From Clostridiaceae bacterium (GTDB taxonomy: Bacteria > Bacillota > Clostridia > Saccharofermentanales > UBA5734): 43,745 nt of DNA. Where the stretch lies: positions 1 to 43,745 of the forward strand of contig JAAYJD010000020.1 in assembly GCA_012523135.1 (NCBI GenBank), read 5' to 3'. The translations under genes were made by a program, and so were the position numbers. The notes under the pieces were generated by a model. That model was given only the letters and a program-made list of their open reading frames with translations. It was not told the origin of the DNA and ran no database searches. Shown piece by piece: positions 17,574 to 24,088 of the stretch; within the stretch, counting starts at the first letter, position 1, and every line of letters starts with the position of its first letter.

Positions 17574-17602
17574 TTGCCTTGCTGCCTTTTACCCCTTATA
17601 AT
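17574..17602 (+). promoter_or_regulatory. promoter of zinc-ribbon/PAP2 operon
   Basis: TTGCCT (17574-17579), 17 nt, TATAAT (17597-17602). The -10 box directly abuts the -10 box of the divergent promoter on the other strand, so RNA polymerase should not occupy both at once. The leader is about 80 nt. Confidence 0.6.
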
Positions 17603-17631
17603 ATCATAATGTCGTTCGCTGCGGATGACAA
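17603..17631 (-). promoter_or_regulatory. promoter of DUF3842-kinase-tadA operon
   Basis: On the minus strand: TTGTCA (17631-17626), 17 nt, TATGAT (17608-17603), each 5 of 6 to consensus. This is the better of the two divergent promoters in this spacer. Confidence 0.65.
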
Positions 17632-17654
17632 AATCACACCAGAATCCCGCACGC

Positions 17655-17669
17655 CGTCCCGCAGGGACG
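17655..17669 (+). other. short hairpin in 5' leader
   Basis: CGTCCC-GCA-GGGACG is a perfect 6-bp stem with a 3-nt loop, about 10 nt before the ribosome site of the zinc-ribbon gene. It could affect translation or mRNA stability. No U-tract follows, so it is not a terminator. Confidence 0.4.
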
Positions 17670-17691
17670 CGCTGATAAAAGGAAGGTCCAC

Positions 17692-18432
17692 ATGCCTCTA
17701 AATGAAGGGCGCTGCCCGAACTGCGGCTCAATATTACAGCTCAATACGGCTGCCGAAAAAGGCCATTGCCTTTTCTGCGACGCCGTATTCGAAAACGCGC
17801 AGGCGTTCGAGATTGCCGATAACCCCGGCGACCACACGTTCCCCAATTTGCCCCAGCCCAAGTACGAAGGCCCCAACCTCGATCCGGATTTATCGGCCCG
17901 CGGTTCAGGCGTAAGCGCCTCTTCGGCCAACAAGCCCAAGAAGAAGCCTCGTCCGGCGCCTCCGCCGGTCTACATCCCCAAGGAGCCGGTCAAGCTGCCG
18001 GATATCCGGCTGCCCCGCAAGACCATGCTCCGCATCCTGCTGATATCGCTGGTAGTCATCCTGGTAGCTGTCGCGATCGCGATTCCGCTGATCCTGAAAC
18101 GGGACGAGGTGCGCCGCGGGCTGCTGGATTCCCTCGACGATATCGCCCCGTTCACCATTCAGGTTGAGCAGGACGCCGCGATCTGGCACACAGCCAACAA
18201 TTACTTGATGGTCTCGACAGCAGATGCAGTGACCCAGGACGAGGCGATCGCTTTTTTCAAGGCATTCTGTGAGAAACGGGCGACGCTGCTGGGTGTTGAC
18301 ACCCAGCAGTTCCAGGCGGTGTACGCGCCGGTCAAGGTCAAGCTGGTCAGTCCCGACGGCGGCTTTCTGATCGCCAAACCGGAAAGCCAGGCGGATCTGG
18401 ACAGCGGAAAGGCCGTTACCGTCCTGCCATGA
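17692..18432 (+). CDS. zinc-ribbon single-pass membrane protein, function unknown
   Basis: A 246-residue protein I cannot assign to a named family. It starts with a four-cysteine zinc ribbon (CPNC at 8-11, CLFC at 26-29), then a Pro/Lys-rich linker (KPKKKPRPAPPPVYIPKEP, about 83-101), a single transmembrane helix (about 113-134, ILLISLVVILVAVAIAIPLIL), and an extracytoplasmic domain of about 110 residues. The layout of an N-terminal cytoplasmic zinc ribbon, one helix and a small outer domain is common among clostridial envelope proteins of unknown role. AGGAAGG precedes the ATG, and the stop overlaps the PAP2 gene (ATGA), indicating coupled expression with a membrane phosphatase. Confidence 0.8.
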   Translation: MPLNEGRCPNCGSILQLNTAAEKGHCLFCDAVFENAQAFEIADNPGDHTFPNLPQPKYEGPNLDPDLSARGSGVSASSANKPKKKPRPAPPPVYIPKEPVKLPDIRLPRKTMLRILLISLVVILVAVAIAIPLILKRDEVRRGLLDSLDDIAPFTIQVEQDAAIWHTANNYLMVSTADAVTQDEAIAFFKAFCEKRATLLGVDTQQFQAVYAPVKVKLVSPDGGFLIAKPESQADLDSGKAVTVLP

Positions 18433-19142
18433 TCCGGACGCTGCGCAACGGCTTGGCACGCAACACCTGGTGGAGCCGGCTGCTGATCGCCTCCACGTAC
18501 CTGGTCTCGACCTTCTTTTACATGATGACCAACCGCCTGGCCAGTAACCATGACCGGGCGGTTGTCTTTAAGTTCGCTTTGGATGATCAAATTCCCCTGG
18601 TCCCGTTTTTCGTCCTGTTTTATTTTGCCTGGTTCGCTCTGGTCGGATCCGTCTTCCTCTGGCTGGTCTTCGACCGCCGGACGGGCCGGGCGATTGACCG
18701 CCATACCGCGGCCATCGTGCTGGCCATGGTCCTGTCCGCGCTTGTCTTTATCGCCTGGCCGACCCATGTGCCCCGGCCGGAGGTGTACGGCGACACGTTT
18801 TTCCGGCGCCTGGTATTGCTGATCTACAGCATCGACGAGCCGTATAACTGTTTTCCCAGCCTGCATGTCGCCGTCGCCGCCCTGAACGGGCTGACGTTGT
18901 ACCGGCACGGCCCGCGCCGAATCCTGTTCCGGCTCGCTGCCGCGGCTGTGGTGGTCCTGATCATGCTCTCGACCGTCCTGATCAAGCAGCACTTTACGCC
19001 GGACATTCTGGGCGGCCTCGCCCTGGCCTGGCTGTGCGACCGCCTGGCCGCTCTCCTGGTGAAAAAGAAGCCGGCAAAAGGCGCGGTTCGCCAGGAAATA
19101 GACAGAACCGGCCCAAAACCGGGCAATGAGAGAGCGACATGA
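18429..19142 (+). CDS. PAP2-superfamily membrane phosphatase
   Basis: A polytopic membrane protein of 237 residues with about six hydrophobic helices. The PAP2 catalytic motifs are visible: NCFPSLHVAV (C2, with its PSxH) and STVLIKQHFTPDILGG (C3, S-x7-H-x3-D). The first motif is weak. Family members remove phosphate from phosphatidate, undecaprenyl pyrophosphate or related lipids, or act as phospholipid-dependent transferases; the FPSLHV form resembles the inositol-phosphorylceramide-synthase-like branch. It overlaps the zinc-ribbon membrane gene by 4 nt, and the pair probably acts at the envelope. The lipid substrate is unknown. Confidence 0.85.
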   Translation: MIRTLRNGLARNTWWSRLLIASTYLVSTFFYMMTNRLASNHDRAVVFKFALDDQIPLVPFFVLFYFAWFALVGSVFLWLVFDRRTGRAIDRHTAAIVLAMVLSALVFIAWPTHVPRPEVYGDTFFRRLVLLIYSIDEPYNCFPSLHVAVAALNGLTLYRHGPRRILFRLAAAAVVVLIMLSTVLIKQHFTPDILGGLALAWLCDRLAALLVKKKPAKGAVRQEIDRTGPKPGNERAT

Positions 19143-19157
19143 ACTGCTGTCAGAAAG

Positions 19158-19187
19158 AGCAGCAAAACGGCGGCTGTTTTTCTTTTG
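19158..19187 (+). terminator. weak terminator after PAP2 gene
   Basis: AGCAGC and GCTGTT can pair (with one G-U) around a 9-nt loop, followed by a broken U tract (TTTCTTTT). It would separate the PAP2 operon from the candidate small RNA downstream. The stem is short, so this is tentative. Confidence 0.35.
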
Positions 19188-19242
19188 TTTCTATGGTGTT
19201 CACATTTATTCATATTTCGGTAGAAAATTGGACAAAGTCTTT

Positions 19243-19251
19243 TGTTATAGT
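19243..19251 (+). promoter_or_regulatory. extended -10 promoter for candidate small RNA
   Basis: TGTTATAGT is an extended -10 element (TGn plus TATAGT). No convincing -35 box lies at 16-18 nt; a TTGGAC at 19228 is only 12 nt away. It would start a transcript near 19258, just before the first hairpin. Confidence 0.4.
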
Positions 19252-19257
19252 TGAAGC

Positions 19258-19353
19258 ATAGCAAGACAGGAATTGCTAACCTCCTTCTTTCATACTTTTC
19301 TCCTCCAATTTTGGAACAGTTCCGGGAGTGGTGCCCCGGAATTGTTTTTTTTT
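19258..19353 (+). ncRNA. candidate small RNA with anti-Shine-Dalgarno motifs
   Basis: An intergenic unit of about 96 nt with typical regulatory small-RNA architecture. A 5' hairpin (19259-19278: TAGCAA, 8-nt loop, TTGCTA) is followed by an unpaired pyrimidine-rich stretch with ACCTCCTT (19279-19286) and TCTCCTCC (19299-19306), then a Rho-independent terminator with nine U residues. ACCUCCUU is identical to the anti-Shine-Dalgarno core of 16S rRNA, so it could pair with strong ribosome sites such as AAGGAGGT at 29286-29293 (DUF1836 gene) and 29859-29866 (nfeD). No protein-coding frame fits this strand. It is a prediction from structure only; an attenuated leader or PAP2 3' UTR fragment is the alternative. 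Confidence 0.5.
19317..19353 (+). terminator. Rho-independent terminator
   Basis: A stem CAGTTCCGGG / CCCGGAATTG (10 bp, one G-U) with an 8-nt loop and nine consecutive T residues. The T tract is on the plus strand only, so it ends plus-strand transcription. It sits just past the end of the minus-strand DUF2161 gene. Confidence 0.85.
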
Positions 19354-19356
19354 GAA

Positions 19357-20067
19357 CTATTCGGCTGAATCTTTAAGTTCCGCCACCAGGACGGCGTACT
19401 GATCGAGGGCCTGCCTGCCGGCGTTGCTCAGGCGGTAACGACCAAAACCCAGCCGTTCGAACCATTTATAGTGATTATCGTAGAGAATGTTCCAGGTGAG
19501 CTGCGGCGCGCCCAGCGCTTTCAGCTGACTGGCACTGGCGTCATCGAGGCCGGTCATCAGGGCGGCGACGCGCAGCGCCTGCTCGCGGTAGACGGTCACC
19601 CGGGGGACCTTGGTGCTGCCGCCGCGGTTATGGTCGCCGTGACGCCCTTCAAATTCCTGTTTCAGCCTGAGCATGCGGGCCTTGTTGCGCCGGATCAGCT
19701 GGCTGCGGTCGACCATCTGCGGGACCAGCGCGACAGACACCGGTCTGGACGGCTTTTCGAGGTCGACGATCATGAGCCCGAGCTCTAACCGCCGCAGCAG
19801 GTGGAGCAGCTGCTGCCAGCGCCGGCCGGTCTGGGCTTTGCCCGCTCGCGCGACGGCGATCCAGACATCGGAAAACAGCCTCTGGCGCTGCGTCGCCTGC
19901 AGGATGACGGTCAGGTTCAGCACAAGCTTCAATTCGACCGCCATCATGGTCTGATCCCGGGTGCTGGCGACCAGGTCGCAAGCGCCCACTTCGCCGCGTA
20001 CCGTGCAGCCTGACTGCTCCAGAAAAATCCGCACGGGCTCGTAAAGGTCCTGTTCAAGATGCTTCAC
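19357..20067 (-). CDS. DUF2161 family protein, PD-(D/E)XK nuclease-like
   Basis: A 236-residue protein matching the DUF2161 pattern, a family predicted to have the PD-(D/E)XK phosphodiesterase fold. The N-terminal part has the expected core: EVGACDLVAS (Asp31) followed 14 residues later by ELK (45-47). The C-terminal part, with QLTWNILYDNHYKWFERLGFGRYRLSNAG, looks like a winged-helix-type module. GTG 20067 is chosen because GGAGG lies 6 nt upstream; the longer frame to 20166 has no ribosome site. It stands alone between the candidate small RNA and the ABC importer. A nuclease role is inferred from fold motifs; a DNA-defence role is possible but has no neighbour support. Confidence 0.8.
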   Translation of the reverse strand: MKHLEQDLYEPVRIFLEQSGCTVRGEVGACDLVASTRDQTMMAVELKLVLNLTVILQATQRQRLFSDVWIAVARAGKAQTGRRWQQLLHLLRRLELGLMIVDLEKPSRPVSVALVPQMVDRSQLIRRNKARMLRLKQEFEGRHGDHNRGGSTKVPRVTVYREQALRVAALMTGLDDASASQLKALGAPQLTWNILYDNHYKWFERLGFGRYRLSNAGRQALDQYAVLVAELKDSAE

Positions 20068-20123
20068 ACCATACCTCCGGGAGAAGGATTGCAGTGGCCT
20101 GTTACGACCTATCTTAACATGGC

Positions 20124-20145
20124 CCTTGCTGACGTACCAGCAAGG
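20124..20145. repeat. inverted repeat in divergent spacer
   Basis: CCTTGCTG-ACGTAC-CAGCAAGG is a perfect 8-bp inverted repeat with a 6-nt centre, between the DUF2161 start and the ABC importer operon. No U tract follows on either strand, so a regulator-binding site is more likely than a terminator. Confidence 0.5.
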
Positions 20146-20232
20146 CACAAACGCCGAAAAATACAAAAATGCGCAAATCGTTCTCTTGTATCATCTCCCC
20201 GCGATGCCTAGACTGGTGTTGATCCACGTGCC

Positions 20233-20241
20233 TGGTATATC
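20233..20241 (+). promoter_or_regulatory. possible extended -10 promoter of ABC importer operon
   Basis: TGGTATATC provides TGn plus a TATATC -10-like hexamer 31 nt before the lipoprotein ATG. No good -35 is visible. No Fur box or cobalamin riboswitch was recognised in the 204-nt spacer. Confidence 0.3.
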
Positions 20242-20271
20242 ACGTTGACGAAACATCCTAGGGAGGTTCTT

Positions 20272-21309
20272 ATGCGTCAGTCTCGTTCTTTCCGCTTTTT
20301 TTCCACTCTGCTGGTCTTGCTTGTTGCAAGCCTGGTCCTGGCTTCCTGCCAGGCCGCGCCGTCGACGACAACCACGGCCAGTACGACCACGGCCGCGCCG
20401 GACACCTTCCCGGTCGGTGTGCGTAACGCCGCCGGTGAAACGGTCACCATCGCATCCAAGCCCCAGGCGATCATCGTGACGAATGTCTGGGCGGCTGAAA
20501 TCCTGCTCGACCTGGTTGACACCAGCCGGATCAAGGGCCTGTCCGCCTGGGGTGACGATCCTGTTCTGTCGGAAACCGCAGGCAAAGCCGCGGCTGTCGC
20601 CGCCCGGGTCAGCACTCAGGAGCCTGAAGGCATCGTCACCTTGAAGCCGGACCTGGTCATTATCGACTCGTTTTCAGATGTCGACGGTTCATTAACCAAG
20701 ACGCTGCAGGCCGCAAACATTATCGTGCTGCAGTTGGCATCCCCGACTGATTTCGACCAGATTAAGGCCGCCATTGCCACGCTGGCCGCCGCCTGCGGCG
20801 AAACCGCCAAAGGCCAGCAGCTGATCGACGGCGTGGACGCTGTCCTTAACGACGTTCAGACGAAACTGCAGGGCTTGAGCGAAGCCGACAAGCTCAAAGT
20901 CATGTATTACGAAGATTATTACGACCCGTCCGGCTCGAGCGCCGGCATGCTGGCGGCATACGGCACCGGATCGCCTTTTGACGCCATCGTCCGCGCGGCT
21001 GGCCTGATCAATGTCTGCAATGTGCAGAACTATTCGGCCGTCAGCAAGGAAAAGGTGGTCGGGGAGTGGAAGCCGGATCTGCTGATCGTCCCGGCGATCA
21101 CCTACGGTCCGGATTTCAAGGCGGTCGATGACAAAGGCGCGACGATTATCGGCGCGATCAAGGCCGATCCCCTGATGCAGACGCTGCCGGCCGTACAGAA
21201 CGAGCGCGTCATTGCCCTGGAGGAAAAGCACCGCGGTTCTACCTCGCATTACATGGTTAAAGCCGTGGCGGAACTGGCCCAGCTGGCATATCCGGACAAA
21301 ATGAAGTAA
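20272..21309 (+). CDS. ABC importer substrate-binding lipoprotein (siderophore/cobalamin type)
   Basis: A 345-residue extracellular lipoprotein of the periplasmic-binding-protein class used for iron-siderophore, haem or cobalamin uptake. It has a lipoprotein signal peptide ending in the lipobox LASC (Cys26), a Thr/Ala-rich linker (STTTTASTTTAAP), and two lobes with motifs such as PQAIIVTNVWAAEILLDL and LKPDLVIIDSF. ATG 20272 is preferred over the frame start at 20245 because GGGAGG (20261-20266) is correctly spaced and the signal peptide begins there. The permease and ATPase genes follow. The ligand cannot be read from sequence; ferric siderophore or a corrinoid are the usual choices. Confidence 0.9.
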   Translation: MRQSRSFRFFSTLLVLLVASLVLASCQAAPSTTTTASTTTAAPDTFPVGVRNAAGETVTIASKPQAIIVTNVWAAEILLDLVDTSRIKGLSAWGDDPVLSETAGKAAAVAARVSTQEPEGIVTLKPDLVIIDSFSDVDGSLTKTLQAANIIVLQLASPTDFDQIKAAIATLAAACGETAKGQQLIDGVDAVLNDVQTKLQGLSEADKLKVMYYEDYYDPSGSSAGMLAAYGTGSPFDAIVRAAGLINVCNVQNYSAVSKEKVVGEWKPDLLIVPAITYGPDFKAVDDKGATIIGAIKADPLMQTLPAVQNERVIALEEKHRGSTSHYMVKAVAELAQLAYPDKMK

Positions 21310-21326
21310 TCAGCCTGTCGAGACAC

Positions 21327-21389
21327 GCCCGGTTTCTGTATAATAGGTCGTGGCAGATCGTCAGCCGTGAACCGAAACAGGGACCGGGC
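21327..21389 (+). other. structured spacer between binding protein and permease genes
   Basis: Positions 21327-21338 (GCCCGGTTTCTG) and 21378-21389 (CAGGGACCGGGC) can form a 12-bp RNA helix with two G-U pairs around a 39-nt loop, ending 14 nt before the permease ribosome site. The loop can form a smaller inner helix (GTGGC with GCCGT). A TATAAT at 21339-21344 lies at the top of the stem. It does not match a riboswitch class I recognise. Confidence 0.45.
21339..21344 (+). promoter_or_regulatory. possible internal promoter -10 box
   Basis: A consensus TATAAT lies 69 nt before the permease ATG. No clear -35 is seen at 16-18 nt. It might allow permease and ATPase expression separately from the binding protein. 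Confidence 0.35.
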
Positions 21390-21412
21390 TGTTTGCCTGC
21401 TTGGGGGTACTG

Positions 21413-22468
21413 ATGAGCACAAAACAGGGCCTTTCTTCAAAAAGCAACGCCAGATTGCTGTCCATGCTGGTGACCGGGACGGCCCTGCTGGCCGGGACGA
21501 TCATCCTGTCGGTGGCGCTGGGTTCTGTATCGGTCAAGCCCGCCGTGATTCTGCGAGCGATTTTCAGTTGGGCCCGCCTGCCGGTTGAGGCTCCGGACCC
21601 GGCGGATTATACGGTCATCATGCTGATCCGCCTACCCCGTGTTATGCCTGCTGTCCTGGCCGGTGTCGGCCTGGCGGTGTCCGGAACCATCATGCAGGGA
21701 GTCTTCCGCATCCCGCTGGCTGAGCCCGGAATTCTGGGCGTATCAGCCGGCTCCAGCTTCGGCGCCCTGCTGGCGATCGCCGGCGGACTGTCCAAGTTTC
21801 TGACGCTGCCGGCCTTTGCTTTTGTCGGCGCCCTGCTGGCCGTCAGCATGATCATCGGCGTTTCCGTTGGGAGCGGCGGCAAATCCCGTACGGTCACACT
21901 CATCATGAGCGGCATGGCGATCAGCGCCCTGTTCGGCGCCCTGACCTCACTGACGTTGTCGCTGGCCAACGAGTACCAGGTGTCCAGCTACATTTTCTGG
22001 ACCATGGGCGGCCTGGCCAACCGGCGCTGGGCCCATGTCGGGGCCATGGTGATTCCGGTCCTGGTGACACTGGTGGTCATCATCTACAAGTCCCGGGACC
22101 TGGATATCCTGCTGCTGGGCGACGAGGAGGCGCGGGCCTTGGGTGTTTCGCCTCTCGTGACACGCATGCTGATGATCCTGCTGGCCTCCGTCTGCACGGC
22201 GGCCATCGTCGCCGTCACCGGCCCGATCGGCTTTGTCGGCCTGATCATCCCGCACATCATGCGCATGCTGGTTGGCCCGTCGCACCGCCGCCTCGTTATG
22301 GCCAGCGCGTTTGGCGGCGCGATTTTCCTGATGCGTTGCGATTTGCTGACCCGCCTTTTCGCCTGGCCGACCGGCGCGGAAATATCGGTCGGTGTCGTGA
22401 CCGCCCTGGTCGGCGCGCCGTATTTCCTGTTCCTGATTATCCGATCCGCCCGCAAGGGCACATCCTGA
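21413..22468 (+). CDS. FecCD-family ABC permease
   Basis: An integral membrane permease of about 351 residues, with roughly ten hydrophobic helices, of the FecCD/BtuC family for iron-siderophore or cobalamin import. Diagnostic stretches are RLPRVMPAVLAGVGLAVSG (the conserved RLPR start of the family), GILGVSAGSSFGALLAI and GPIGFVGLIIPHIMRMLVG (the coupling-helix region that contacts the ATPase). ATG 21413 is chosen with GGGGGT (21403-21408) upstream. It lies 103 nt after the binding-protein gene, across a structured spacer, and 14 nt before the ATPase gene. A single permease suggests a homodimer. Confidence 0.93.
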   Translation: MSTKQGLSSKSNARLLSMLVTGTALLAGTIILSVALGSVSVKPAVILRAIFSWARLPVEAPDPADYTVIMLIRLPRVMPAVLAGVGLAVSGTIMQGVFRIPLAEPGILGVSAGSSFGALLAIAGGLSKFLTLPAFAFVGALLAVSMIIGVSVGSGGKSRTVTLIMSGMAISALFGALTSLTLSLANEYQVSSYIFWTMGGLANRRWAHVGAMVIPVLVTLVVIIYKSRDLDILLLGDEEARALGVSPLVTRMLMILLASVCTAAIVAVTGPIGFVGLIIPHIMRMLVGPSHRRLVMASAFGGAIFLMRCDLLTRLFAWPTGAEISVGVVTALVGAPYFLFLIIRSARKGTS

Positions 22469-22482
22469 AAGGGGGTTGTGGC

Positions 22483-23292
22483 ATGGAAGCAGATCTTGCG
22501 CTTAATACAGCCCCCGTCCGGATTTTATGCGAACAGCTTAGCTACAGCGTCGGCAGCCAGAACAAGCTGACGATCCTGGACAAGGTCTCCTTCAGCGCGC
22601 AGAACGGCGACTTTATCGGCATTGTCGGCCCCAACGGCGCCGGCAAGACGACCCTGCTGCGCCAGATCGGCGGTCTGCTCCAGCCCACTGCAGGCACGGT
22701 AGCCTGTAACGGACGCCTGGTTCAGCAATACTGGGCGCGGGATTATGCCCGCATCTGCAGCTACATGCACCAGGACACCGTCATGCCTTTCGATTTTCCG
22801 GTGCGCGACGTGGTCCTGATGGGCCGCCATCCCTACGCAACCGCGCTGGCCGCCTATTCAGCGGCGGACTACGACTATGCCGAGCGCTGCATGGCGCTGG
22901 CCGGCTGCCTGGCCGACGCCGACAAACGCGTTACCGCCCTGTCAGGCGGCGAGCGGCAGCGGGTCATGTTTGCCCGCGTCCTGGCTCAGGATACGCCGCT
23001 GGTGCTGCTGGATGAGCCGACCGCCAGCCTGGATATCCGTTACGCCCACGAGGTTTTCCGCCAGATCCGGGGCCTGGCCCAAGCCGGCAAGCTGGTGATC
23101 GCGGTCATGCACGACTTGCGAGCGGCGGCCCGCTACTGCAACCGGCTGTTCCTGCTCTACAAGGGTGAGCTGGTCGCCCAGGGTGACCCGGAGGAGGTCC
23201 TGCACGAAGGGCACATCAGCTACGCGTTTGACATCGCGGCCAAGACATACCGGAACGAGCTGGGCCACTGGGATTTTGACCTCGTCGAATAA
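22483..23292 (+). CDS. ABC importer ATPase (FepC/BtuD type)
   Basis: A 269-residue cytoplasmic ATPase for the adjacent permease. Walker A is GPNGAGKTT (49-57), the Q-loop region contains MHQDTVMPFDFPVRDVV, the signature is LSGGERQRV (153-161), Walker B is LLDEPTASLD (175-184), and the switch His is in VMHDLRAAAR. The frame extends upstream into the permease gene, but ATG 22483, with a GGGGG tract before it, gives the normal N-terminus. The VMHDL...LYKGELVAQGDPEEVL ending is typical of siderophore/cobalamin ATPases. A metallo-beta-lactamase-fold gene follows after 34 nt on the same strand. Confidence 0.95.
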   Translation: MEADLALNTAPVRILCEQLSYSVGSQNKLTILDKVSFSAQNGDFIGIVGPNGAGKTTLLRQIGGLLQPTAGTVACNGRLVQQYWARDYARICSYMHQDTVMPFDFPVRDVVLMGRHPYATALAAYSAADYDYAERCMALAGCLADADKRVTALSGGERQRVMFARVLAQDTPLVLLDEPTASLDIRYAHEVFRQIRGLAQAGKLVIAVMHDLRAAARYCNRLFLLYKGELVAQGDPEEVLHEGHISYAFDIAAKTYRNELGHWDFDLVE

Positions 23293-23326
23293 CAAACCAG
23301 ATCCGATTGCGAGAGGAGAGCGAACC

Positions 23327-24088
23327 ATGGCACACGATGATTCCAAGACGATGAACGTCCGCTATCTGGGTCACAGCGCCTGGCTGGTGGAAAGCCAGGC
23401 GCGCACCTGGCTGTTCGATTACGGCCGGGTTCCCGTCCGGGGTTCTGCGGACGAAGGCACCTTTGCGTTGGCCCGGTACACCCGCCGCCCGCTTGACATC
23501 CTTTTCTCGCACCTGCACGGCGACCATTGCCACCCGGAGCTGGCCCATGAAGCCGCCGCACAAGATGGCGTCGCGGTCTATCTGGGCCTGGACGCACCGC
23601 CAGGCGATCGCCTGCCGGCCTGGACCCGGAACGCGCGCCTGGTCTTGCCGCGCTCCCGCCAGGCTGTCCCGGGACAGACGCTGCTGGCAAGCGGGTCGAC
23701 CGACCAGGGGGTATCCTGGCTGGTCGCGACGCCAGACGTGCTGCTGTATCACGGCGGGGATCTGGCGCTTTGGGACGACCTGGACAGCTTTCGCCAGCCG
23801 TACAAACAGGAGGTCGGCTGGCTGGCCGAACAGACGCGCGCGCTGGGCCGGGTGCCCGACATCGCCTTTTTGCCGGTCAGCACATCCGACGGCTACCAGG
23901 AAGACGCGTTGCTTGAAGGGATCGATTTCTTTTTGCAGACCATCCGGCCGCGTATCGTTTTCCCGATGCACGCCTGGGGCTTTGAACCGCTCTATGAGCG
24001 CTTTGCCGGCTGGATGGCCGTGCACCATCCGGAAACAGCCGTTTGCCTGCCCGGACCGGCCGGCCACAGCCAGGCCGTCAAAATATAA
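23327..24088 (+). CDS. metallo-beta-lactamase-fold hydrolase
   Basis: A 253-residue protein with the MBL-fold metal site HLHGDH (62-67 in FSHLHGDHCHP), a second region LLYHGGDLALWDD, and a C-terminal FPMHAWG His. The family includes UlaG-like and other metal-dependent hydrolases; the substrate is unknown. AGGAGAG precedes the ATG. It is the fourth gene of the importer operon, 34 nt after the ATPase, so it may process the imported ligand, for example by hydrolysing a siderophore or phosphoester. That role is inferred only from position. It overlaps the convergent chromate-transporter gene by 11 nt. Confidence 0.85.
   Translation: MAHDDSKTMNVRYLGHSAWLVESQARTWLFDYGRVPVRGSADEGTFALARYTRRPLDILFSHLHGDHCHPELAHEAAAQDGVAVYLGLDAPPGDRLPAWTRNARLVLPRSRQAVPGQTLLASGSTDQGVSWLVATPDVLLYHGGDLALWDDLDSFRQPYKQEVGWLAEQTRALGRVPDIAFLPVSTSDGYQEDALLEGIDFFLQTIRPRIVFPMHAWGFEPLYERFAGWMAVHHPETAVCLPGPAGHSQAVKI

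Noticed and set aside
18824-19264. Minus-strand open frame over the candidate small RNA and PAP2 gene
   Set aside because: It starts with TTG without a spaced ribosome site and is antisense to a clear PAP2 gene; the terminator U tract is on the plus strand.
19279-19320. Tiny minus-strand frame (ATG AAA GAA GGA GGT TAG) with a ribosome site
   Set aside because: It encodes only five residues and lies after the DUF2161 gene; the plus-strand hairpins and U tract explain the region better.
20068-20271. Cobalamin riboswitch before the ABC importer
   Set aside because: No B12-box-like sequence or large multi-helix fold was recognisable; only one inverted repeat and a possible promoter were found.
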